A stretch of DNA of 5,269 nt. Origin: Tissierellia bacterium. Its GTDB lineage: Bacteria > Bacillota_A > Clostridia > Tissierellales > Peptoniphilaceae. Positions 1 through 4,813 of this stretch are shown in pieces. The notes below the pieces were generated by a model, which searched no databases, was not told where the DNA came from, and saw only the letters and a list, made by a program, of their open reading frames with translations. The stretch is from NCBI GenBank assembly GCA_012513395.1, contig JAAZCH010000270.1, positions 1-5,269 of the forward strand, written 5' to 3'. Numbering within the stretch: the stretch's first letter is position 1; the number at the start of each line of letters is the position of its first letter. The position numbers were made by a program, and so were the translations under genes.

Positions 1-11
1 ATTTACAATAG

Positions 12-20
12 TTATCCACA
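12..20 (+). promoter_or_regulatory. DnaA box, perfect match (TTATCCACA)
   Basis: The nine bases match the DnaA-binding consensus TTATNCACA exactly. The position just upstream of the rpmH operon is where origin boxes are expected. It would bind the initiator DnaA and may also influence the dnaA or rpmH promoters. Confidence 0.75.
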
Positions 21-36
21 GACTATAAAGTACAGA

Positions 37-64
37 TCATAGATGAAAGATAATAGATGATAGA
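37..64 (+). repeat. 14-bp imperfect tandem repeat next to the DnaA box
   Basis: Two adjacent 14-base units, 37-50 and 51-64, agree at 12 of 14 positions. Both contain ATAGATGA (39-46 and 53-60). The array starts 17 bases after the perfect DnaA box. Its position suggests an origin element such as a protein-binding iteron or spacer repeat, but no known motif is matched with certainty. Confidence 0.5.
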
Positions 65-81
65 GGCTTGCGCCTTTTTTT
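62..81 (+). terminator. Weak hairpin with T-tract, possible terminator or origin hairpin
   Basis: AGGC (64-67) pairs with GCCT (72-75) around a TTGC loop. The stem can extend outward by a G-T and an A-T pair, and a run of seven T follows (75-81). The short stem makes it a poor intrinsic terminator. If dnaA lies to the left on the - strand, there is no obvious + strand transcript for it to end. It may instead be a structural element of the origin. Confidence 0.3.
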
Positions 82-91
82 ACAGATTGAA

Positions 92-100
92 TGTGTATGA
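92..100 (-). promoter_or_regulatory. Possible weak DnaA box (one mismatch)
   Basis: The + strand reads TGTGTATGA, so the - strand reads TCATACACA, one mismatch from TTATNCACA. It is inverted relative to the perfect box and lies at the left edge of the AT-rich stretch. A single near-match can occur by chance in AT-rich DNA, so support is weak. Confidence 0.3.
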
Positions 101-170
101 CATTATTACGGGAAATAAATACTCTATTAAAGATCATTTATAAAAGAAATTTATTATATTGAATTTATTA

Positions 171-200
171 TTGGAAAAAATCCTTTGTATCTGTTAAAAT
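171..200 (+). promoter_or_regulatory. Candidate upstream promoter of the rpmH operon (extended -10)
   Basis: The -35 candidate is TTGGAA at 171-176. An 18-base spacer leads to TAAAAT at 195-200, preceded by TG at 192-193, an extended -10 arrangement (TG-T-TAAAAT). It lies about 50 bases upstream of the stronger promoter and would give a second, longer transcript. Identified by eye only. Confidence 0.4.
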
Positions 201-223
201 GGGGAAATAATCCGAGGTTATTG

Positions 224-252
224 TTGACAAAATTTTTAAATATTTATATACT
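224..252 (+). promoter_or_regulatory. Strong sigma-A-type promoter of the rpmH-rnpA-yidD-yidC-jag operon
   Basis: A perfect -35 TTGACA (224-229) is followed by a 17-base spacer and TATACT (247-252), five of six matches to the -10 consensus. Transcription would start near 259, giving a leader of about 38 bases before rpmH. Such a near-consensus promoter fits the high demand for a ribosomal protein. Confidence 0.8.
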
Positions 253-296
253 ATATACCGTGATTATAATAGATATTATTGAGGAGGTGCTTTTAC

Positions 297-431
297 TTGA
301 AAAGAACTTATCAACCAAAAAGAAAAAAAAGAGCAAGACTACACGGATTCAGAAAAAGAATGAGAACTAAAGCTGGACGTAACATCCTTGCAGCTCGTAG
401 GAGAAAAGGGAGAAAAAGACTGACTGTCTAA
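297..431 (+). CDS. rpmH: 50S ribosomal protein bL34
   Basis: The 44-residue product is the small, very basic protein bL34 of the large ribosomal subunit. It starts [12 protein letters not shown] and ends GRKRLTV, the family's usual beginning and length; the middle reads [20 protein letters not shown], the conserved core. It binds 23S rRNA. I chose a TTG start at 297 because the family sequence begins exactly there and an SD run GAGGAGG (281-287) sits nine bases upstream. It is first in the operon behind the strong promoter at 224-252. The stop at 429-431 is in frame with rnpA, which begins one codon later. Nothing is truncated or unusual except the TTG start. Confidence 0.97.
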   Translation: MKRTYQPKRKKRARLHGFRKRMRTKAGRNILAARRRKGRKRLTV

Positions 432-434
432 TTT

Positions 435-764
435 ATGATTAAAACCGTTAAGAGTTATTTTGATTTTAAAAAAGCTTATGAAAAAGGTAAATCCTTCGGA
501 AACAGAAATCTCATATTGTATATTAGAAAAAACGACTTAGAATACACTAGAATCGGAATTACTGTTTCAAAAAAAACTGGAAATGCCGTCGTTCGAAACA
601 AGATACGACGAAGAATCAAAGAGATATACAGAGAAGTGGCACCTAATTTAAAAGAAGGTTATGACCTTATTTTTATAATTAGAAGAAATGTTCCTGATAT
701 CTCTTTTCAAGAGTTAAGGAGCGCTTTTTACCATTTGATAAAACTATCTAAAATGGAAAAATGA
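435..764 (+). CDS. rnpA: Ribonuclease P protein component
   Basis: This 109-residue basic protein is the protein subunit of RNase P. It helps the catalytic RNA (rnpB, not in this window) bind precursor tRNA and remove the 5' leader in the cytoplasm. The signature RNR region is clear: [16 protein letters not shown] at residues 48-63, with R54, N55, R58, R59 and R60. The N-terminal stretch [21 protein letters not shown] matches the family start, and the length is close to the usual 110-120. The ATG at 435 has no good SD; it lies three bases after the rpmH stop and is probably translated by coupling. The gene ends one base before yidD. Confidence 0.96.
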   Translation: MIKTVKSYFDFKKAYEKGKSFGNRNLILYIRKNDLEYTRIGITVSKKTGNAVVRNKIRRRIKEIYREVAPNLKEGYDLIFIIRRNVPDISFQELRSAFYHLIKLSKMEK

Positions 765-765
765 T

Positions 766-981
766 ATGAAAAGCGTAATGATTTTAATCATAAGATTTTA
801 TCAAAAGATAATCTCAAAATATTTATTGCCTGGAAGAAGGTGTAGATTTCATCCCACCTGTTCCCAGTATGCCCTGGAAGCCTACGAAAAGTACGGATTT
901 TTCAAGGGATCATACTTAGCAATAAAGAGAATACTAAAATGCCACCCCTTTCACGAAGGTGGATATGACCCGTTAGAATGA
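766..981 (+). CDS. yidD: Membrane protein insertion efficiency factor YidD
   Basis: This 71-residue protein belongs to the YidD family, small membrane-associated proteins thought to help YidC insert membrane proteins; the mechanism is not settled. An amphipathic N-terminus (residues 4-21) precedes the hallmark [22 protein letters not shown] (split here as G23-C32 and S33-G44). The C-terminus [13 protein letters not shown] contains the third conserved cysteine. The cysteines are C26, C32 and C59. Length and motifs are typical. The start at 766 follows rnpA by one base with only a weak SD (GGAA near 755-758), so coupling is likely. The stop overlaps the SD of yidC. Confidence 0.96.
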   Translation: MKSVMILIIRFYQKIISKYLLPGRRCRFHPTCSQYALEAYEKYGFFKGSYLAIKRILKCHPFHEGGYDPLE

Positions 982-990
982 GGAGGATAA

Positions 991-1737
991 ATGAGATTTA
1001 TTAACCAATTTATGGGGATGATTCTAAGGATGTCCTACGACTTAGTTAGTGCCATAATCCCAGGAGATTCTAAACTAGTCTCCAACTATGCAATTGCTAT
1101 ATTGCTACTTGCGTTGATTATCAAAATTGTTACGATACCACTTACTATGAAACAAAGTAAGTCCATGGCAAAATCTAGAGCATTACAGCCTAAAATAAAA
1201 GAGCTTCAAGAAAAATACGGCAATGATGCTCAAACCATAGCTAGAAAGCAACAAGAACTCTACAAAGAAGAAGGCGTAAATCCCATGGGAGGATGTCTGC
1301 CACTTTTAATCCAATTGCCTATACTAATGGCTATGTGGAATGTAGTAAGACAGCCTGAACTATATGCATTTACAGAGCCAGGAATGTATGAAGCTATTAA
1401 CAAATCATTTTTTTGGCTTTCTAACTTAAATGACGTTGACGCGACGCTTATAATGCCTATTGCAGCAGCAGGAATTTCATTCATAAACCAAAAGATGATG
1501 ATGAGCCAAAATCAACCAGCTAGTACAGGAAACAAAGAACAAGACGCAGCGATGCAACAGTCCAACAACATGATGGGAATAATGATGCCTGTAATGATGT
1601 TTTTCATTTACAGATCTCTTCCTGCAGTACTGCCCTTCTATATGATAATCAGTATGGGATTGACTTCAGTAGTACAATTACTAGTGAATAAGCAAATTGC
1701 AAAAGAGTTAGAACAAGAAGGTGAAAAAACCAAATGA
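991..1737 (+). CDS. yidC: Membrane protein insertase YidC (Oxa1/SpoIIIJ family)
   Basis: The 248-residue product inserts and folds membrane proteins, alone or with SecYEG, in the cytoplasmic membrane. After an N-terminal helix come TM1 (about 33-53), a charged cytoplasmic hairpin (54-95), the conserved YKEEGVNPMGGCLPLLIQLPI block (Y91-I111) leading TM2 (about 100-119), TM3 (about 152-166), TM4 (about 194-207) and TM5 (about 212-232). The positive residue of the hydrophilic groove in TM1 is K45, where many homologues have arginine. No lipobox signal peptide is seen, unlike Bacillus SpoIIIJ. The region 167-203 is methionine-rich. SD AGGAGG (981-986) lies four bases before ATG. The stop overlaps the jag start by four bases (ATGA). 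Confidence 0.95.
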   Translation: MRFINQFMGMILRMSYDLVSAIIPGDSKLVSNYAIAILLLALIIKIVTIPLTMKQSKSMAKSRALQPKIKELQEKYGNDAQTIARKQQELYKEEGVNPMGGCLPLLIQLPILMAMWNVVRQPELYAFTEPGMYEAINKSFFWLSNLNDVDATLIMPIAAAGISFINQKMMMSQNQPASTGNKEQDAAMQQSNNMMGIMMPVMMFFIYRSLPAVLPFYMIISMGLTSVVQLLVNKQIAKELEQEGEKTK

Positions 1738-2648
1738 GCTTTATAATTAAAACTGCCAAGACAGTAGAAGAAGCTATTCAAGCTGGACTAATAGAACTAG
1801 GCGTAGAGCGAAGCGAAGTAGATGTGGAAGTATTAGAAGAGCCAAAGTCAGGATTTTTAGGATTACTAGGGCAAAAAGATGCCATGGTAAAAATTAAGAA
1901 AAAAGAAGACATCTCTTCTTTCGTACGAGATATCCTCTACGATGACAAAAAAGTAGAAAAAGCAGAAACAAAAGAAGAATTACCTAAAGAAGAAATAATC
2001 ACAAAAGTAAAAGAAGAGCCAGTAAAGGCCGAAAAAGAAGTAGAAGAAAGAGTCGAAAAATTCGAGACTCAAAAACCAGAAGTAAAAGAAGTAATAATTG
2101 AAGAAGATACCGACGAAGAAGACTTCGACGACGAAGAATTAACTGGTAACGGAAGAAATATCGAAGAGATTTGGACTGACATTGAAATCAAAAACAATGC
2201 AGAAGAGTTTTTAACTAAAATTATAAACGAATTCGGAATCGATTATCACTTAATTGTGGAATTAAAAGCAGGCGAGCTGTTTGTAGAAATTAAAAGCCAA
2301 AACCCATCGGATTTGGGAATAGTAATAGGAAAACACGGATCCACATTGGATTCTCTACAATACCTACTTAGCCAAGTCATTAATAAACACAAAGAAGATT
2401 TTATAAGAGTAACTGTAGATGCTAACGAGTATAGAGACAAGAGAAAGAAAAATCTAGAAAGAATAGCAAAACGCAGCGTAGAAAAAGTTCAAAGATTTGG
2501 AAGACCAATTAAACTAGAACCTATGAACGCAGCGGACAGAAGAATAGTTCATATGATATTACAAAACTACGAAGACGTAAGTACACATTCAGAAGGAAAA
2601 GACCCCTTCAGAAGAGTAGTAATATCAAAAGCTAGAAGTACTAGATAA
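1734..2648 (+). CDS. jag: Jag/KhpB RNA-binding protein (Jag-N, KH and R3H domains)
   Basis: This 304-residue protein is the usual partner gene of yidC. In streptococci and relatives KhpB acts with KhpA as an RNA-binding protein linked to cell elongation and division; that role here is inferred. Residues 1-55 form the Jag-N domain with the typical PKSGFLGLLGQKDA. Residues about 60-145 are a lysine- and glutamate-rich, probably disordered linker ending in a very acidic patch (123-135). The KH domain (about 150-228) has the GxxG loop GKHG at 199-202, followed by STLDSLQYLLSQVIN. The R3H domain (about 237-300) has R269-x3-H273 and STHSEGKDPFRRVVI. ATG overlaps the yidC stop; AAGGTG at 1718-1723 is a plausible SD. 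It is the last gene before the terminator. Confidence 0.95.
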   Translation: MSFIIKTAKTVEEAIQAGLIELGVERSEVDVEVLEEPKSGFLGLLGQKDAMVKIKKKEDISSFVRDILYDDKKVEKAETKEELPKEEIITKVKEEPVKAEKEVEERVEKFETQKPEVKEVIIEEDTDEEDFDDEELTGNGRNIEEIWTDIEIKNNAEEFLTKIINEFGIDYHLIVELKAGELFVEIKSQNPSDLGIVIGKHGSTLDSLQYLLSQVINKHKEDFIRVTVDANEYRDKRKKNLERIAKRSVEKVQRFGRPIKLEPMNAADRRIVHMILQNYEDVSTHSEGKDPFRRVVISKARSTR

Positions 2649-2653
2649 TGAAT

Positions 2654-2694
2654 ACCTGCGATTAGGAATTATAAATTTCCATCGCAGGTTTTTT
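2654..2694 (+). terminator. Intrinsic terminator of the rpmH-jag operon
   Basis: ACCTGCGAT (2654-2662) pairs perfectly with ATCGCAGGT (2681-2689), with an inner GGAA/TTCC pairing, and is followed by a run of six T (2689-2694). It begins six bases after the jag stop. It ends the operon before the DUF937 gene, so the two are separate transcription units. Confidence 0.92.
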
Positions 2695-2695
2695 A

Positions 2696-2724
2696 TTGGC
2701 TAATTTAGTAATGATTTAGATTAT
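2696..2724 (+). promoter_or_regulatory. Candidate promoter of the DUF937 gene
   Basis: TTGGCT (2696-2701) and GATTAT (2719-2724) are separated by 17 bases; each matches the sigma-A hexamer at four of six positions. They lie just after the operon terminator, leaving a leader of about 75 bases. The region is AT-rich, so chance matches are likely and the call is tentative. Confidence 0.3.
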
Positions 2725-2807
2725 TTATAAAAGCATAAGAATATTAAATCTTAATAACTTGGGTAATAATGAATAACAAATAGGATTGAATCCAAAAGGA
2801 GCATAAA

Positions 2808-3362
2808 ATGGATATTTTAAAAATGTTAGCACAATCAGGAAGCTTATCGCAAATTAGCAAAGAATATGGAATTAGCGAAGAAGCAATTACCCAAGCCATA
2901 GAGATGGGACTTCCTCAAATTGCAGGTGCAATCAGCAAAAACACCTCTACAGACAAAGGCCTTGCAGATTTTATGAAAGCCATCCAAAGTCACAAAGATG
3001 CTGACGTAGAAGGAATGGTAAAGGATGTCAATAAAATTGACACAGTAGACGGGGCTAAGATTTTGGGACATGTTTTTGGAAATCAACAAGAAGATATAGC
3101 TCTAAACATCGCCAAAAAATCTGGATTATCTAGCGTGGATATAATGAAAATACTAAGCATATTAGCACCTTTATTAATGGGATCTCTAGGAAACCAATCC
3201 AAAACTAAAAAGATGACAAGCAACGAAGGAATAGATTCTAGTTTAGAAACTCTCCTAGGCGGAAAATCTGGAGTCATGGGAATGATGAAATCCTTCCTAG
3301 ATAAAGACAAAGACGGAAGTATCGTAGACGATTTGTTGGGAAGTATGTTAAAAGGCAAATAA
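2808..3362 (+). CDS. DUF937 (YidB-like) family protein with a DxDxDG loop
   Basis: The 184-residue product resembles the DUF937 family, whose function is not known. The opening MDILKMLAQSGSLSQISKEY and the following GISEEAITQAIEMGLPQIAG (21-40) show the family's N-terminal pattern of a short helix, a predicted helical segment and a glycine-containing 'LP.I.GAI' stretch. A second such unit lies at about 98-130 (IAKKSGLSSVDIMKILSILA then PLLMGSLGNQ). A linker (131-143) leads to a C-terminal tail with D165, D167, D169 and G170 arranged as in an EF-hand or dockerin loop, ending DDLLGSMLKGK. There is no signal peptide or clear transmembrane helix, so it is probably cytoplasmic. SD AAGGAG (2796-2801) is six bases before ATG. 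It forms its own transcription unit between two terminators. Confidence 0.8.
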   Translation: MDILKMLAQSGSLSQISKEYGISEEAITQAIEMGLPQIAGAISKNTSTDKGLADFMKAIQSHKDADVEGMVKDVNKIDTVDGAKILGHVFGNQQEDIALNIAKKSGLSSVDIMKILSILAPLLMGSLGNQSKTKKMTSNEGIDSSLETLLGGKSGVMGMMKSFLDKDKDGSIVDDLLGSMLKGK

Positions 3363-3367
3363 AAATT

Positions 3368-3396
3368 AAACCTCGGTGTTCCGAGGTTTTTGTTTT
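3368..3396. terminator. Bidirectional intrinsic terminator between the DUF937 gene and the small membrane protein gene
   Basis: AAACCTCGG (3368-3376) pairs with CCGAGGTTT (3381-3389) around a TGTT loop. On the + strand a T-rich run follows (3387-3396, broken by one G), ending the DUF937 gene. Read on the - strand the same hairpin is followed by TTTAATTTTTATTT, so it can also end the convergent small gene, whose stop is 40 bases away. Confidence 0.88.
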
Positions 3397-3428
3397 CAAA
3401 TAGAAATCTTCTTAAAATCTTATATGGA

Positions 3429-3569
3429 CTAAGACAGATATTTTAAATATACTTGGTACCCCAAATAAATTATACCAGCTAATATAGCCAATCTAAAAGC
3501 AAGTCCAATTAAAAAGCCCAATAGGTTAAACACGATTATCAAAGCCACAATTCCAATTGCAATATTCAT
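3429..3569 (-). CDS. Small hydrophobic membrane protein, 46 residues, unknown function
   Basis: I do not recognise a family for this gene. It reads MNIAIGIVALIIVFNLLGFL, then IGLAFRLAILAGIIYLGYQV, then YLKYLS. Nearly the whole chain is hydrophobic and fits either one long helix or two short ones (about 4-23 and 27-41), with R26 between them and K43 near the C-terminus. It is supported as a real gene by a perfect AGGAGG (3575-3580, - strand) five bases before ATG, an uninterrupted frame, and a terminator placed correctly after its stop. It is divergent from the LysR gene across an AT-rich region. It might be a small regulatory or accessory membrane peptide. A type I toxin is possible from its size and hydrophobicity, but I see no antisense RNA evidence. 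Confidence 0.72.
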   Translation of the reverse strand: MNIAIGIVALIIVFNLLGFLIGLAFRLAILAGIIYLGYQVYLKYLS

Positions 3570-3622
3570 AATTTCCTCCTTTAATTTAAAACGATTTTAA
3601 AATATTAATTTTGTTATTTATA

Positions 3623-3651
3623 ATATTAATATAAATACCCGAAAAAATCAA
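3623..3651 (-). promoter_or_regulatory. Candidate promoter of the small membrane protein gene
   Basis: On the - strand TTGATT (3651-3646) and TAATAT (3628-3623) are 17 bases apart, each four of six to consensus. A start near 3616 would give a leader of about 47 bases. The -10 lies within the palindrome TAATATTA (3621-3628). The whole region is extremely AT-rich, so the call is weak. Confidence 0.3.
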
Positions 3652-3742
3652 TATAAACCATTAAAAAATCAAAATAAAGAATTAAATTAATATGAACTAT
3701 TATTCTAAGTAATAATACTAATTGGATATTTATTTATAATTG

Positions 3743-3774
3743 TTGAATAATATTAGAATTTAACTTAATATAAT
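3743..3774 (+). promoter_or_regulatory. Candidate promoter of the LysR gene
   Basis: TTGAAT (3743-3748) is followed after 17 bases by TAATAT (3766-3771). A perfect TATAAT overlaps it at 3769-3774 but would need a 20-base spacer from the same -35. Transcription would start near 3780, giving a leader of about 75 bases that contains the 21-bp dyad. Composition makes chance matches common. Confidence 0.4.
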
Positions 3775-3806
3775 ATTACATATATTAAAAGTAGATAATG
3801 TATTTT

Positions 3807-3827
3807 AAAGGTTATAAAATCACCTTT
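3807..3827. promoter_or_regulatory. 21-bp dyad in the LysR leader, candidate operator
   Basis: AAAGGT (3807-3812) and ACCTTT (3822-3827) are perfect inverted arms around nine bases, and inner AT pairs (3814-3815 and 3819-3820) extend the symmetry. It stands out because it contains most of the G and C in this AT-rich region. It lies just upstream of the LysR ribosome binding site, where a bound repressor or an RNA stem could limit expression. No T-tract follows, so it is not a terminator. Confidence 0.5.
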
Positions 3828-3856
3828 GATAACTGGAAATGAAGGAGATGTCAAAA

Positions 3857-4741
3857 ATGGAACTTAGACAGTTGGAATATTTTGCGGCTGTGGCTAGACT
3901 AAAAAATTATACTAGGGCTGCCGATGAAATGTACGTTTCTCAACCTACTATATCTGTAAGCATCCAAAAACTAGAGGAAGAATTGGGTACTAAACTCATA
4001 ATTAGAGATAATAAAAAAGTCATACTTACCCATGAGGGGGAGATATTTTTAGCTCACACTGAAAAATTGTTAGGAGATGCTAAAAACTTGCAAGAGCTAA
4101 TTAAGGACATGGCCATGAACAAGAAAAGAATTTTAAAAATGGCATTTCCATCTACTGTGGGGTCTTGGCTATGGCCTGTAGTTATAGAGAGATTCCCTTT
4201 TCTTTATCCAGATATTGAAATAGAGTTTAAAGATATTGGAACTTTGGAAATTATCGACGCTCTTTTAAATGACGATATTGAATTGGGATATGGGGTGGTG
4301 GAATGGGGAGATAATGAAAATATAGAGATTCAAGAAGTAAAAGAAATGGAAATTAAAGTCATTGTCGGTCCTGAACATCCCTTTGCCAAAAAAGAAGCAG
4401 TTAGTATTGGAGATTTGTATGGAGAAGATATTATTATGTACAAAAAGGGGACTACCTTTACGGAAGAGCGCATAACGGAAGAGCTCTTGAAGTTGGGAAT
4501 ATCGCCTAATTACATATATGTAATGGAACAGTCCACGGTTTTCGATGTCGTGTCCCAGGGCTTGGCAATTTCTGTAACCTTGGATGACAGCATTTCTATA
4601 ATAAAAGATACTTCTTCTATAATTGCAAAATCCTTTGAAAAGCCCATAAGATTTAAAACGGGATTGATGTGGAATAAAAATCGATATTTATCTGTAAGCG
4701 CCAGATCCTTTATAGATTACATAATAACTGAATGTATTTAA
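3857..4741 (+). CDS. LysR-type transcriptional regulator
   Basis: The 294-residue product is a LysR-family DNA-binding regulator. Its N-terminus MELRQLEYFAAVARLKNYTR and the following AADEMYVSQPTISVSIQKLE (21-40) form the winged helix-turn-helix with the typical 'A..L.VSQPTIS..I..LE.ELG' signature. A linker helix (about 58-88) leads to a periplasmic-binding-like effector domain (about 91-294). The effector is not evident. I chose ATG 3857 over the in-frame ATG at 3839: SD AAGGAG (3842-3847) lies nine bases before 3857 and the family start MELRQL begins there, whereas the longer start has the SD inside its coding sequence. It is divergent from the small membrane protein gene and convergent with the lyase gene. 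Autoregulation through the dyad at 3807-3827 is possible. Confidence 0.93.
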   Translation: MELRQLEYFAAVARLKNYTRAADEMYVSQPTISVSIQKLEEELGTKLIIRDNKKVILTHEGEIFLAHTEKLLGDAKNLQELIKDMAMNKKRILKMAFPSTVGSWLWPVVIERFPFLYPDIEIEFKDIGTLEIIDALLNDDIELGYGVVEWGDNENIEIQEVKEMEIKVIVGPEHPFAKKEAVSIGDLYGEDIIMYKKGTTFTEERITEELLKLGISPNYIYVMEQSTVFDVVSQGLAISVTLDDSISIIKDTSSIIAKSFEKPIRFKTGLMWNKNRYLSVSARSFIDYIITECI

Positions 4742-4746
4742 AAATG

Positions 4747-4790
4747 CCAAAATCCCGTGACTTATCTGCCTACGGGATTTTGGTCTTATT
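4747..4790. terminator. Bidirectional intrinsic terminator between the LysR gene and the lyase gene
   Basis: CCAAAATCCCGT (4747-4758) pairs perfectly over 12 bases with ACGGGATTTTGG (4772-4783). The + strand side is followed by TCTTATTATTT. The - strand side is followed by CATTTTTAAATA, a better T-run, so the hairpin serves both converging genes. The LysR stop is six bases to its left and the lyase stop 31 bases to its right. Confidence 0.88.
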
Positions 4791-4813
4791 ATTTATAGAG
4801 TGTCCTTATGAAA

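Larger units (their letters stand above)
1..180. other. Putative replication origin (oriC) side of the dnaA-rpmH intergenic region
   Basis: This non-coding stretch precedes rpmH, the place where many Firmicutes carry part of oriC. Seen directly: a perfect DnaA box at 12-20, a one-mismatch reverse box at 92-100, a 14-bp imperfect tandem repeat at 37-64, and a very AT-rich stretch from about 100 to 180 that could serve as an unwinding element. Known: in this gene order dnaA usually lies on the far side, transcribed the other way, and the origin falls between the two. Inferred: the window begins inside or next to oriC. With only one perfect box visible, the main box cluster is probably beyond the left edge. 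No protein-coding gene is supported here. Confidence 0.6.
3570..3856. promoter_or_regulatory. AT-rich divergent regulatory region between the small membrane protein gene and the LysR gene
   Basis: These roughly 290 bases separate two divergent genes and contain no coding frame that I can support. They hold candidate promoters for both directions, three copies of the 8-bp palindrome TAATATTA (3621-3628, 3748-3755, 3771-3778), a direct repeat of AATATTAAT at 3601-3609 and 3622-3630 (21 bases apart), and a 21-bp dyad at 3807-3827. LysR regulators often control a divergent neighbour from such a shared region, so this is a natural place for LysR binding; that is inference. Confidence 0.55.

Noticed and set aside
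40..63. DnaA-trio element after the DnaA box
   Set aside because: TAG occurs at 40-42, 54-56 and 61-63, but the copies are not in a continuous three-base phase. The GC-rich patch is on the far side rather than between box and repeat, so the known arrangement is not met.
185..370. 61-residue + strand frame upstream of and overlapping rpmH
   Set aside because: It is read in another frame across the promoter and the rpmH gene. Its lysine-rich end is the rpmH sequence shifted by one base, and it has no ribosome binding site.
1260..1484. 74-residue - strand frame inside yidC
   Set aside because: It is fully inside a clear, conserved gene and has no motif of its own.
2246..2440. 64-residue - strand frame inside jag
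   Set aside because: It is antisense to the conserved KH domain and has no supporting signal.
2844..3358. Two - strand frames (2844-3089 and 3083-3358) opposite the DUF937 gene
   Set aside because: The + strand gene has a good SD, family resemblance and terminator. The antisense frames have none of these and look like composition shadows.
3429..3569. Type I toxin-antitoxin assignment for the small membrane protein
   Set aside because: Size and hydrophobicity fit, but no antisense promoter or overlapping RNA could be identified, so only the plain description is kept.
3660..3720. Very short + strand frames in the AT-rich divergent region
   Set aside because: They are only a few codons long, for example one beginning near 3691, with no ribosome binding site.
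3839..3856. Six-residue N-terminal extension of the LysR protein from ATG 3839
   Set aside because: The SD AAGGAG lies inside this extension and is correctly spaced for ATG 3857, where the family sequence begins.
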